Source: Variovorax brevis (GTDB lineage Bacteria; Pseudomonadota; Gammaproteobacteria; Burkholderiales; Burkholderiaceae_C). From it: a DNA stretch of 64,000 nt. Where the stretch lies: positions 372,001-436,000 of the forward strand of contig NZ_JASZYG010000006.1 in NCBI RefSeq assembly GCF_030317105.1, read 5' to 3'. Shown here piece by piece: positions 40,707 to 48,761 of this stretch. How positions within the stretch are numbered: the stretch's first letter is position 1; the number at the start of each line of letters is the position of its first letter. The translations under genes and the position numbers were made by a program. The notes beneath the pieces are model-generated. The model did no database searches. It worked only from the letters and a program-made list of their open reading frames with translations, and was not told the origin of the DNA.

Positions 40707-41837
40707 ATGACCACCAACCTCCAACTGCGTTCCATCATCACCCAGGGCGGCGAACTCGAGCTGTCGCTCACAAACATTCCCATGCCCACGCCCGGCCCCG
40801 ACGAGGTGCTGATCCGCGTCGAGGCGTCGCCGCTCAACCCGTCCGACCTGGGCTTGCTCTTCGGCGCAGCGGACATGAGCACGGCGAAGGCGTCCGGCGC
40901 GGCAGAGCGCCCGGTGGTCACGGCCGGCGTTCCCGAAGCGGCGATGCGCGCCATGGCCGGGCGGCTGGACCAGTCCATGCCCGTGGGCAACGAAGGTGCC
41001 GGCGTGGTGGTCGCGGCCGGCTCATCGCCCGCCGCGCAGGCCCTGCTCGGCAAGACGGTCGCGGCCATCGGCGGTGCGATGTACACGCAGTACCGCGCGG
41101 TGCATGTGGCGCAGTGCCTGGCCTTGCCCGAAGGCGCGACGGCGACGGATGGCGCTTCGTGCTTCGTCAATCCGCTCACGGCCTTGGGCATGGTCGAGAC
41201 GATGCGCCGCGAAGGGCACAAGGCCCTGGTGCACACGGCAGCAGCGTCCAACCTCGGCCAGATGCTCAACCGCATCTGCATGAAGGACGGCATCCAGCTG
41301 GTGAACATCGTGCGCAAGCCGGAGCAGGCCGAGTTGCTCAAGGGCATCGGCGCGAAATACGTGATCGACTCCAGCACGCCGACCTTCCTGCAGGACCTGA
41401 CGGATGCTCTGGCCGAAACCGGCGCCACCATCGCCTTCGACGCGACGGGCGGTGGCAAGCTCGGCGGCCAGATCCTCGGCTGCATGGAAGCGGCCATCAA
41501 CCGCACGGTCAAGGAATACAGCCGCTATGGCTCCAACGTCCACAAGCAGGTGTACCTGTATGGCGGCCTGGACACGCGACCCACCGAGTTCGTGCGCAAC
41601 TTCGGCATGACCTGGGGCATGGGCGGCTGGCTGCTGTTCCCGTTCATGCAGAAGATCGGGCCGGCCGCCGTGGAAACGCTCAAGCAGCGCGTGGCGTCGG
41701 AGCTGAAGACGACCTTTGCCAGCCACTACTCGAAGGAGATCTCGCTGGCCGAGGTGCTCGACCTGGACACTATCGCCGTCTACAACCAGCGCGCCACGGG
41801 AACCAAGTACCTGATCAACCCCAACAAGGGGCTTTGA
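40707..41837 (+). CDS. Zinc-binding-type dehydrogenase / quinone oxidoreductase (MDR family)
   Basis: The 376-residue MDR protein has an N-terminal GroES-like part (MPTPGPDEVLIRVEASPLNPSDLG) and a Rossmann half containing VHTAAASNLGQMLNRICMKDGIQLVNIVRKPEQ, with the NADPH contacts, and AFDATGGGKLGGQ. Catalytic-zinc Cys/His residues of alcohol dehydrogenases are not evident, so it is more like NADPH:quinone/enoyl reductases. It begins ten bases after the membrane-protein gene, a close operon-like distance, and converges with the ORF6N gene with three bases between. Substrate is unknown. Confidence 0.83.
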   Translation: MTTNLQLRSIITQGGELELSLTNIPMPTPGPDEVLIRVEASPLNPSDLGLLFGAADMSTAKASGAAERPVVTAGVPEAAMRAMAGRLDQSMPVGNEGAGVVVAAGSSPAAQALLGKTVAAIGGAMYTQYRAVHVAQCLALPEGATATDGASCFVNPLTALGMVETMRREGHKALVHTAAASNLGQMLNRICMKDGIQLVNIVRKPEQAELLKGIGAKYVIDSSTPTFLQDLTDALAETGATIAFDATGGGKLGGQILGCMEAAINRTVKEYSRYGSNVHKQVYLYGGLDTRPTEFVRNFGMTWGMGGWLLFPFMQKIGPAAVETLKQRVASELKTTFASHYSKEISLAEVLDLDTIAVYNQRATGTKYLINPNKGL

Positions 41838-41840
41838 AGG

Positions 41841-42440
41841 CTACTTCTTGCGCGCCGCAGGCTTGGCGCCCTTCTTCTCATCGGGCGTCAGGAAACCGAT
41901 GGACCGCTTGGCGGGCGGCTCGGGCTGCGCCGCCAGCGCGCGCAAGGCATCGAAGAAGTGCCTCAACTGGATGCGCGTCTGCTCGCTGAAGGTCTCGTGT
42001 TGCACTGCGATGAGTTCCGTCTTCGCTTCCAGTGCATCGAGACGCTTGGCCAGTTCGCGATGGCTCGACGCCAACTCGCGCAGTTGCACGAAGGCCCGCA
42101 CCACGTAGACACTCACCTCCACCGCCCGCGGGCTGTTCAGCACGGTGGCAGCCATGATGGCGCCGTGCTCCGTGAAGGCCATCGGCAAGCTTCGTCGGCC
42201 GCCCCAGCTTGAGGTCGCAGATTGCGACTTCAAGTGCGTGGCCTCTTCAGCCGTCAGCTCGAACAGGAAGTCTTGCGGAAAGCGCTCGCGGTTGCGCTTG
42301 ACCTGTTCGTTCAGCCGGCGCGTTTCCACGCCGTAGAGCGCAGCAAGATCGCTGTCGAGCATCACCTTCTGGCCGCGCAGCACGACGATGCGCTGCGTGA
42401 TGGCTTCAAGTGCCACGGAAGGCGAAGAAGGCTCGCTCAT
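41841..42440 (-). CDS. ORF6N-domain DNA-binding protein
   Basis: The 199-residue protein has an N-terminal ORF6N domain (about 12-100): QRIVVLRGQKVMLDSDLAALYGVETRRLNEQVKRN, FPQDFLFELTAEE and AFTEHGAIMAATVLNSPRAVEVS. This domain is known from phage antirepressor-type and bacterial proteins. The middle is a coiled coil (LASSHRELAKRLDALEAKTELI) and the tail basic. It may be an old mobile-element gene now residing in the chromosome; no phage neighbours support recent entry. It converges on the MDR gene with three bases between and follows the alpha/beta hydrolase gene on the same strand by 12 bases. Confidence 0.88.
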   Translation of the reverse strand: MSEPSSPSVALEAITQRIVVLRGQKVMLDSDLAALYGVETRRLNEQVKRNRERFPQDFLFELTAEEATHLKSQSATSSWGGRRSLPMAFTEHGAIMAATVLNSPRAVEVSVYVVRAFVQLRELASSHRELAKRLDALEAKTELIAVQHETFSEQTRIQLRHFFDALRALAAQPEPPAKRSIGFLTPDEKKGAKPAARKK

Positions 42441-42452
42441 GGTGGTTGAACA

Positions 42453-43382
42453 CTATAGCGCGCGGCGCAGTTCCGTTGCGCACAGCGCCACCGCCGTGTT
42501 GGCCTCGTCCAGCGCCTTGCCCATGAGGACGAAGCCGTGAATCATCCGCTCGAAGTTGACCAGCGTCGAACGGCTGCCCGACTCCGTCAGCCGATGCGCG
42601 TACTGCAGGCCTTCGTCGCGCAGCGGATCGAACCCGGCCGTGAGCACCAGCGAAGGCGGCAGGCGCGTCAGGTCCTTGTGCAGCAGGGGCGAGGCGCGCC
42701 AGTCCATGTCCAGCGCCGCATCGGTGATGTAGTGGTCGTGGAAGTAGGTGATGCTGTCGCGCGTCAGCACATAGCCTTCGCCGTTGGTGGTGTGCGACGC
42801 GGCGCAGCGGCGCATGTCGGTGGCCGGATAGATGAGCAGTTGGAACTTCAGCGGCAGGTCGCCCGCGTCGCGGGCGGCAATGGCCACGACCGCGGCAAGA
42901 TTGCCACCCGCGCTGTCGCCACCCACGGCCAGGCGCGATGCATCGAGCCCGAGCCGCGCCGCCTCGCGATGCACCCAGCGTGTCGCGGCGATGGCGTCAT
43001 CCACCGCCGCGGGAAAGCGATGCTCCGGCGCCATGCGGTAGTCGACCGACACCACGGCGCATCCCGCCTGGATGGCCAGTTGCCGGCAGAGCGTGTCGTG
43101 CGTGTCGAGATCGCCGATGACCCAGCCGCCCCCGTGAAAATACACGAGCACCGGCAGCGCCTTGTCTTCGGTCGTTGCCGCGTAGAGCCGCAAGGGAATC
43201 GGCCCCAGCGGCCCCTCGGCCTGCAACTCCTCGACGCGCGCGATCGGCGGCGGCTCGGGCTGCGTGAAGCTGCGCCGCTCACGGTAGAGACGGCGGGCAT
43301 CGTCGGGCGTCAGGGTGTGCGTCGGCGGCACGCCACGCTCCACCATCAAATCGATCAACGCGCGGGCCTGGGGGTGCAGCAT
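42453..43382 (-). CDS. Alpha/beta hydrolase, hormone-sensitive lipase family
   Basis: The 309-residue serine hydrolase has the oxyanion motif HGGGW, nucleophile elbow GDSAGG, a catalytic Asp region (LVLTAGFDPLRDEG) and a late His (MIHGF), placing it in bacterial family IV esterases. AAAAGGAGATTAC precedes ATG 43382. It probably cleaves short acyl esters in the cytoplasm. It is divergent from the CopD-like gene and just upstream of the ORF6N gene. Natural substrate is unknown. Confidence 0.9.
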   Translation of the reverse strand: MLHPQARALIDLMVERGVPPTHTLTPDDARRLYRERRSFTQPEPPPIARVEELQAEGPLGPIPLRLYAATTEDKALPVLVYFHGGGWVIGDLDTHDTLCRQLAIQAGCAVVSVDYRMAPEHRFPAAVDDAIAATRWVHREAARLGLDASRLAVGGDSAGGNLAAVVAIAARDAGDLPLKFQLLIYPATDMRRCAASHTTNGEGYVLTRDSITYFHDHYITDAALDMDWRASPLLHKDLTRLPPSLVLTAGFDPLRDEGLQYAHRLTESGSRSTLVNFERMIHGFVLMGKALDEANTAVALCATELRRAL

Positions 43383-43443
43383 GTAATCTCCTTTTGACTT
43401 GGACATCTGCGCTAGCTTACTTGACACCGTTAGTGATGCGCCG

Positions 43444-43935
43444 ATGATGCCAGCGAACATGCCCCACAGCCTTTCCCTCCTCCAATCCTTGCTCCTGTGC
43501 CTGCACGCACTCGCGGCCGCCCTGTGGGTGGGCGGCATGGCGACCATGCATTTCGCGGTGCGCCCGGCCGCCGTGCAAACGATGGAGCCGCCTGCGCGCC
43601 TGCGCTTCATGCACGCGACGCTCGCACGCTTTTTCTCATGGGTGTCCGCCGCCATCGCGCTGCTGCTCGCCACCGGCTTTGCCATGATCGCGATGGCAGG
43701 CGGCTTTGCCGCGGCGCGATGGAACGTGCACGCCATGATGAGCATCGGCATCGTGATGATGGTCTTCTTCGCGCGCATCCGGCTGGGCCACTACCGGCAC
43801 CTGTCGGATGCCGTCACAGCCACCGACTGGCCGGCCGCCGGCGCTGCGCTCGGCAGCATCCGGCAACTGGTCTTCGTCAACTTGTGGCTGGGCGTGGCGG
43901 TGTTCGTCGTGGCCCTGGTGGGCCGCTCGATGTGA
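43444..43935 (+). CDS. CopD-family-like integral membrane protein
   Basis: The 163-residue protein has four membrane segments, including LLCLHALAAALWVGGMATMHF, FFSWVSAAIALLLATGFAMIAMAGG, AMMSIGIVMMVFFARI and LVFVNLWLGVAVFVVALVG. It matches the CopD-like/DUF family with an N-terminal HAxxAALWVGG motif, where the His may bind copper or heme; role is unproven. ATG 43459 is an alternative. Its TGA overlaps the GTG of the sigma-factor gene (GTGA), so expression of sigma factor depends on it. Confidence 0.8.
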   Translation: MMPANMPHSLSLLQSLLLCLHALAAALWVGGMATMHFAVRPAAVQTMEPPARLRFMHATLARFFSWVSAAIALLLATGFAMIAMAGGFAAARWNVHAMMSIGIVMMVFFARIRLGHYRHLSDAVTATDWPAAGAALGSIRQLVFVNLWLGVAVFVVALVGRSM

Positions 43936-45188
43936 GTCCGGACGCCACGCATCGCACCATCGACGGTGTCTGGCCCATCGAGTCGGCCAGAATCATTGCC
44001 ACCGTTGCGCGCATGGTGCGCGACATCGGGGTGGCCGAGGAACTGGCGCAGGACGCATTGGTCGCCGCCTTGCAGCAATGGCCGCGCGACGGCATTCCCG
44101 ACAACCCCGCCGCATGGCTCACCGCCACCGCCAAGCATCGCGCGCTCGACTGGCTGCGCCGCAGCAGGCTCATCGCCGAAAAGCACGAGGAGATCGCCCA
44201 CGAGATCGAGGCCATCGGCGAGCCCCTGGCGCCCGACCCGAGCGAGGTGCAGGACGACGACATCGGCGACGACCTGCTGCGGCTCATCTTCACCGCCTGC
44301 CACCCCTTGCTCTCGCGCGAGGCCCGCGTGGCACTCACGCTGCGCGTTGTGGGCGGGCTGACGACCGACGAGATCGCGCGCGCATTCCTCGTGGCCGAAC
44401 CCACGATTGCGCAACGCATCGTGCGCGCCAAGCGAACGCTGACGGACGCCAAGGTGCCCTTCGAGATTCCCCGCGCCGACGAACTCGCGCCGCGCCTGGC
44501 GTCCGTGCTCGAAGTGATCTACCTGGTCTTCAACGAAGGCTATGCCGCAACGGCCGGCGACGACTGGATGCGGCCCACGCTTTGCGCCGAGGCGCTGCGG
44601 CTCGGGCGCATCCTGGCCGAACTGACGCCCGGCGAATCGGAGGTGCATGGGCTGGTCGCGCTGATGGAGATCCAAGCCTCGCGTTCGGCTGCGCGCGTCG
44701 ACAGGACGGGCACGCCCATCCTGTTGCTGGCACAGGACCGATCGCGCTGGGACCAGCTACTCATTCGCCGCGGGCTCGCCGCCTTGCAGCGGGCCGAGGC
44801 GCTGGGCGGCGCGCTGGACAACTACGCGCTGCAAGCCGCCATCGCCGCCTGCCACGCGCGGGCGCGGGAAGCGAAGGACACCGACTGGTCGCGCATCGCC
44901 ACGCTGTATGGCGAACTGGCACAGGTGGTGCCCTCGCCTGTCGTGGAACTCAATCGCGCCGTGGCCATTGCCATGGCCTTTGGCGCCGCGCCTGCGCTGC
45001 AACTTGTCGACGGCCTGATGACCGACCCCGCGATGCGCGACTACCACCTGCTGCCGACCGTGCGCGGCGACCTGCTGGAAAAGCTCGGCCGCAAGGAAGA
45101 AGCCCACCACGAATTCGAACGCGCCGCCACGCTGACGCGGAACACGCGCGAGCGTGAGTTGCTGCTGGCGCGCGCGGCTGCCTGCTAG
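43932..45188 (+). CDS. ECF42-type RNA polymerase sigma factor with long C-terminal extension
   Basis: The 418-residue protein has sigma region 2 (ARIIATVARMVRDIGVAEELAQDALVAAL, WLTATAKHRALDWLRR), region 4 (LTLRVVGGLTTDEIARAFLVAEPTIAQRIVRAKRTL), then a long helical C-terminal domain (about 190-418) with TPR-like features, as in ECF42 factors (DUF6596 context). ECF42 lacks a membrane anti-sigma and is usually next to a DGPF/YciI-type protein gene; here the coupled upstream gene is CopD-like, and no DGPF gene is in view. GTG start at 43932 forms a GTGA overlap. Its regulon is unknown. Confidence 0.9.
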   Translation: MSPDATHRTIDGVWPIESARIIATVARMVRDIGVAEELAQDALVAALQQWPRDGIPDNPAAWLTATAKHRALDWLRRSRLIAEKHEEIAHEIEAIGEPLAPDPSEVQDDDIGDDLLRLIFTACHPLLSREARVALTLRVVGGLTTDEIARAFLVAEPTIAQRIVRAKRTLTDAKVPFEIPRADELAPRLASVLEVIYLVFNEGYAATAGDDWMRPTLCAEALRLGRILAELTPGESEVHGLVALMEIQASRSAARVDRTGTPILLLAQDRSRWDQLLIRRGLAALQRAEALGGALDNYALQAAIAACHARAREAKDTDWSRIATLYGELAQVVPSPVVELNRAVAIAMAFGAAPALQLVDGLMTDPAMRDYHLLPTVRGDLLEKLGRKEEAHHEFERAATLTRNTRERELLLARAAAC

Positions 45189-45211
45189 TCAGCGTGGCGC
45201 GTGCGACGCCC

Positions 45212-46501
45212 TCATTTCGGCGATTGCACAGCGGTGGCCCGGCGATCGAAGTGGTCCAGGACCGATGCCAAAGCCGTCTGGCGGATCGCATCGGACTCAA
45301 TGAAAACCGCGTGCTGGGCGTTGGGAATGACGAAGCCCGTGCAAACGGCAGGCGCCTTCCGGTTCGCATTGCTGCAAAACTCGGTCTGCGCTTGAGGATT
45401 GACGATCTTGTCTTCGCCGCCCTGAATCAGCAGCACTGGAATGCGGATCCTCGCGGCGTCATCTCCCCGCACGCGCAAGGATGCAGCGCATGCTTGATTC
45501 AGCCACCGCACGGTGGCGCTGGCCACCTTGGCGCTGGGGCTGCCGCAGTACGCCCCACCGTCGCACGCGGCCTTGCGCGCCGCCCAGTTGCGCGCATAGC
45601 GCTCCTTGCTGCTCGTGATTCCGTTGCCTTCGAACCTGTCGTTGCGCAGCAATTCATCGAAGTCCTTGCCACCGGGCACGTAACGCGTGGACAGCCACGG
45701 GATGGTAAAGGGCGGCTCCCAAGCGGGGTCATCGCAATACTTTTGTACCGCCGCTTCCAGGTGGTCAGGGTTTTCTCCTCCGGCAGCCCAAGGCTGCATC
45801 ATCGGAGTGACCAGCGCAGCCGCGGCAAAGGCGTGACTGGCGTCGTTTTCCAGATACCGGGCCGCGATGGCGCCGCCCATGGAATGGGCCAGGAGATACA
45901 GCGGCCTCTTGTCAGTACCACGGCTGGCCCTGACGAGTTCGACAAAGCGGTCCAGGTCCAGGACGTAGTTGTCGAAGTCATCCACATATCCCTTGTCGTC
46001 GTCGAGCAAGCGGCTTGAGAACCCCTGCCCGCGATGGTCGTGAACGTAGACCGAATAGCCGTTCCTCACAAGATCGTGGATCAGCTCCTGGTACATCGAC
46101 ACGCCTTCGGTGCGCCCGCTGGAGATCACGATCCCACCTTTGCTCTCCCGTCGGTTCACATACATGCGGTAGTGGATCCTGATGGGCTTGGAGCCAAACC
46201 AGCGATTCACGGACACTCCGTCGAACGAACCGATCTTGAGCGTCGCCAGCTTTTCAGTCTGTTTCTGGACGGCCTGCCAGTCTTTGCCATTCAGATCACC
46301 CGAGGCAGAGAACTTGTAGGACGTCGCCGGAAGCGACTTCGCCTCCAGCCTGCCAAACACTTCAGTCTGCTCGGCCCAAACCGCCGGCGCCGCCAGCGGG
46401 AACGCGAACAGGGCGAACAAGGCGCGACGGAGCAACGCGCGTCGCAAAGAGTGCGAAGCAACCGGCCTCACGGCAGGTCCGGGGCTGAAGATGACCGGCA
46501 T
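45212..46501 (-). CDS. Secreted alpha/beta hydrolase, lysophospholipase-like
   Basis: The 429-residue protein has a signal peptide (LRRALLRRALFALFAFPLAAPAVWA), then a Hydrolase_4 domain: VISSGRTEGVSMYQELIHD, VYVHDHRGQGFSSRLLDD, nucleophile elbow AHSMGGA, catalytic Asp region LIQGGEDKIVNPQ and His region IPNAQHAVFIE. It resembles PldB-type lysophospholipases/monoacylglycerol lipases, with an unusually Cys-containing insert (CDGGAYCGSP). GGGGAGTC precedes ATG 46501. It probably acts in the periplasm or outside. It converges with the sigma-factor gene. Confidence 0.85.
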   Translation of the reverse strand: MPVIFSPGPAVRPVASHSLRRALLRRALFALFAFPLAAPAVWAEQTEVFGRLEAKSLPATSYKFSASGDLNGKDWQAVQKQTEKLATLKIGSFDGVSVNRWFGSKPIRIHYRMYVNRRESKGGIVISSGRTEGVSMYQELIHDLVRNGYSVYVHDHRGQGFSSRLLDDDKGYVDDFDNYVLDLDRFVELVRASRGTDKRPLYLLAHSMGGAIAARYLENDASHAFAAAALVTPMMQPWAAGGENPDHLEAAVQKYCDDPAWEPPFTIPWLSTRYVPGGKDFDELLRNDRFEGNGITSSKERYARNWAARKAACDGGAYCGSPSAKVASATVRWLNQACAASLRVRGDDAARIRIPVLLIQGGEDKIVNPQAQTEFCSNANRKAPAVCTGFVIPNAQHAVFIESDAIRQTALASVLDHFDRRATAVQSPK

Positions 46502-46676
46502 GATGACTCCCCTCGGCTTGATCGAAGGGTTCATATTGGCCTTCTGGACGCGGCACCGCATCCGCCATCGTGATGACGACAGGCCGTTGACTGCGGCCGT
46601 GACCCGCAACGAACCTGCAGCCTCCCACCGCGCAAAGCCGCCGCTGCGACCTGCAGACGATTTCGAAAGCCGCCAG

Positions 46677-47492
46677 CTACTTCGGAAACAGGAAAGTCAC
46701 CACAAAGCGAAAGCCCAGGTCATGCGGCCCCGAGTCCGGGCTATCCGCCCAGTAGCGCAGTCCGCCCGTGAAGCTCACCGGCTGCGTGCCGAACTTCACC
46801 AGCTTGCCGACCATGAGGTTGATCGGCACGGACCACTCCTTGTTCTTCCAGTCGTAGGTCGACTCGGTGTTGAGCGTGTAGGTCCACGCGTCCTTGGTGG
46901 TGAACGAGAGAAATGGCTGGAGAAAGGTGTTGCTGATGTCCGGCCGCTGCGAATCGCCACCGCCGGCCCAGATGTGATTGACCAGCGCGCCGTAGGTCCA
47001 GCCGCTTTCCTGCTTCAGGAACACCGCCGTCGGGCCGATGCCCCACTTGCGCGCGCTCAGTTGCGAATCGGTGCCGGTGGGCAGGTAGAACACCGGGCCC
47101 ACGCCCCAGATCCAGCCACTCGCAGTGGGCGCCTTCGGCGAGAAGAACAGGCTCTGCGTGATGTCGCCCAGACCCGACTGGCTGCTGCCCGGAATGACGT
47201 CGTGCTGGTCGACGATCGGCAAGATGGTGCGGCTGATCACGTTCCATTGCGGGTTGATTTCGAACGGAATCACCGGCTGGACGTTGAGCACCGACTTGTA
47301 ACCCGTGTCGTTGGTGCCGTAGTGGTGGTCGTAGTTGTATTGCAGCGGCACGCTGATGAGCGCGGCGACCGGGTTGGAGAGCTTCTTGGCCAGCTCCTCC
47401 GAATCGTCGGCCGCCCGGGCTGCCGGGCCCACCAGGGTTGCAGAAGCGGCCAGGCAGGCCATGAACGAGGCGGGCGTGGGCTTGAAGTTCAT
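46677..47492 (-). CDS. Outer-membrane transporter-like protein (phenol MetA-pathway family)
   Basis: The 271-residue protein has a signal peptide ending near ARA (GPAARAADD) and then amphipathic beta strands (ISVPLQYNYDHHYG, WGIGPTAVFLKQESGWTYGALVN, LGFRFVVTFLFPK), with a C-terminal Lys rather than Phe. It matches the PF13557-type transporter family annotated as part of phenol MetA pathways, a beta-barrel of unproven function. Many members are not linked to phenol. It is divergent from the DedA-rhodanese gene across 75 bases. No operon partner is seen. Confidence 0.8.
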   Translation of the reverse strand: MNFKPTPASFMACLAASATLVGPAARAADDSEELAKKLSNPVAALISVPLQYNYDHHYGTNDTGYKSVLNVQPVIPFEINPQWNVISRTILPIVDQHDVIPGSSQSGLGDITQSLFFSPKAPTASGWIWGVGPVFYLPTGTDSQLSARKWGIGPTAVFLKQESGWTYGALVNHIWAGGGDSQRPDISNTFLQPFLSFTTKDAWTYTLNTESTYDWKNKEWSVPINLMVGKLVKFGTQPVSFTGGLRYWADSPDSGPHDLGFRFVVTFLFPK

Positions 47493-47567
47493 CGATTCAT
47501 CTTACAGACAGCACCTCGTTTTGTGAGCCCAAAAGACAGGAAATTCCTGAACGGTTAGATTGCAGAC

Positions 47568-48530
47568 ATGGAGCAACTGTTGGCACTGGCTACCCAGCAC
47601 GGCGTACTCGTCGTGTTCATTGCCACGCTCGCCAAACGGCTGGGCGCTCCGCTGCCGGGCTCGGCGATCATGGTGGTGGCCGGCGGGCTGGTGGCCAGCG
47701 GTGCGCTCTCGCTGCCGGCCATCGTGGCGGCGGCGGTCGTCGGCAATGTGCTGGGAGACGCGGCCTGGTTTTACCTGGGCCGGCACTTCGGCTACCGCGT
47801 CATGCGGCTGCTGTGCAAGGTGTCGCTGTCGCCGGACTCCTGCGTGCGGCGCAGCGAAACCCTCATCACCGACTGGGGCGGCGTTTCGCTGATCGCGGCC
47901 AAGTTCGTGCCGGGCGTGTCGGTGGTGGCGCCTCCCATGGCCGGGGCGCTGCACATGCCGCTGCTGCGCTTTGCAGCCTTCGACGGCCTGGCCGCGCTGA
48001 TCTGGACGGGCGTGTACCTTGGCCTGGGCTGGGCCTTCAGCGGCCAGATCCAGGCGGTGCTCGAAGCCCTGGCCGACGCCGGCGTCGTGGGCGGCGCGAT
48101 CCTGGCCGTGCTGATCGCCATCGGCCTGGCGGTGCGCTACTGGCAACGGCGGTCCGCGTTGCGCGACCTCGCCATTCCGCGGATTGGCATCGACGAATTG
48201 CGCACGCTGCTGGAGGGTGAACCGATGCCCGTGGTCATCGACGTGCGCTCGGAAGCCTCCGCCGCCATCAAGCCGCATCGCATTCCCGGTGCCATCACGA
48301 TCCACCCCAAGGGCATCGAGCAGCACGTGGGCGACCTGCCGCACGACCGGGACATCGTGCTGTATTGCGACTGCCCGAACGAGGTGACCGCTGCCAAGGC
48401 CGCGACGATCTTGACGCGGCATGGCTTTCATCGGGCACGGCCGCTCGCGGGCGGGCTGGAAGCATGGCTGGCGTCGCAGGCGCCGGGCGAGAGCGTGCAG
48501 CCCGTGGTGGCGGGCATCTCCTCTTCTTAG
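47568..48530 (+). CDS. DedA-family membrane protein fused to a rhodanese domain
   Basis: The 320-residue protein has a DedA/SNARE-associated N-terminal half (about 1-195), including APLPGSAIMVVAGGLVASG, FYLGRHFGYRVMRLLCKV and AAKFVPGVSVVAPPMAGAL, with several membrane helices, then a C-terminal rhodanese (about 205-305: VVIDVRSEASAAIKPHRIPGA, VLYCDCPNEVTAAKAA, with the active-site Cys in CDCPNE). DedA proteins are linked to lipid scrambling and membrane homeostasis; the rhodanese adds sulfur transfer at the membrane. This fusion occurs in other proteobacteria. The TAG stop is part of the TTAG flanking the mobile element. Confidence 0.9.
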   Translation: MEQLLALATQHGVLVVFIATLAKRLGAPLPGSAIMVVAGGLVASGALSLPAIVAAAVVGNVLGDAAWFYLGRHFGYRVMRLLCKVSLSPDSCVRRSETLITDWGGVSLIAAKFVPGVSVVAPPMAGALHMPLLRFAAFDGLAALIWTGVYLGLGWAFSGQIQAVLEALADAGVVGGAILAVLIAIGLAVRYWQRRSALRDLAIPRIGIDELRTLLEGEPMPVVIDVRSEASAAIKPHRIPGAITIHPKGIEQHVGDLPHDRDIVLYCDCPNEVTAAKAATILTRHGFHRARPLAGGLEAWLASQAPGESVQPVVAGISSS

Positions 48531-48690
48531 GGAGACTCTGATCAAGTCCTCCGCGGACCGCTCATCCTCCGCCGGGCGGTCTGCGGCGTTGCAAATCCTC
48601 GCCATAGCTTGGGCTATGGCTGTGGTTTGCGCCTTGCATCCCATCCCGAGCCGAGGCGCGCGGCCTCGCGGGAACTTGATCAGAGTCTCC
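48531..48690. mobile_element. MITE-like element with perfect 17-bp terminal inverted repeats
   Basis: GGAGACTCTGATCAAGT (48531-48547) and its exact reverse complement (48674-48690) bound a 160-base, non-coding segment. TTAG lies directly before (48527-48530) and after (48691-48694), a four-base duplication that fits the YTAR target type of IS5-group elements; the left copy includes the dedA stop codon. The inside has further hairpins: GCCATAGC/GCTATGGC (48601-48608, 48613-48620) and CCGCGGACCGC/GCGGTCTGCGG (10 of 11). No transposase is encoded, so it would move with a trans-acting enzyme. The perfect arms suggest recent insertion. Confidence 0.8.
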
Positions 48691-48761
48691 TTAGCCAGTT
48701 ATCGCAAGCGCCCGACCGGGGCGGCGCATAGAGTCTGCCAAGGCCTCCTGCCTGCAGACCC

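Noticed and set aside
40295..42440. Possible prophage remnant (holin-like and ORF6N genes)
   Set aside because: Both families are common in chromosomes, are separated by a metabolic gene, and have no integrase, attachment site or structural phage genes nearby.
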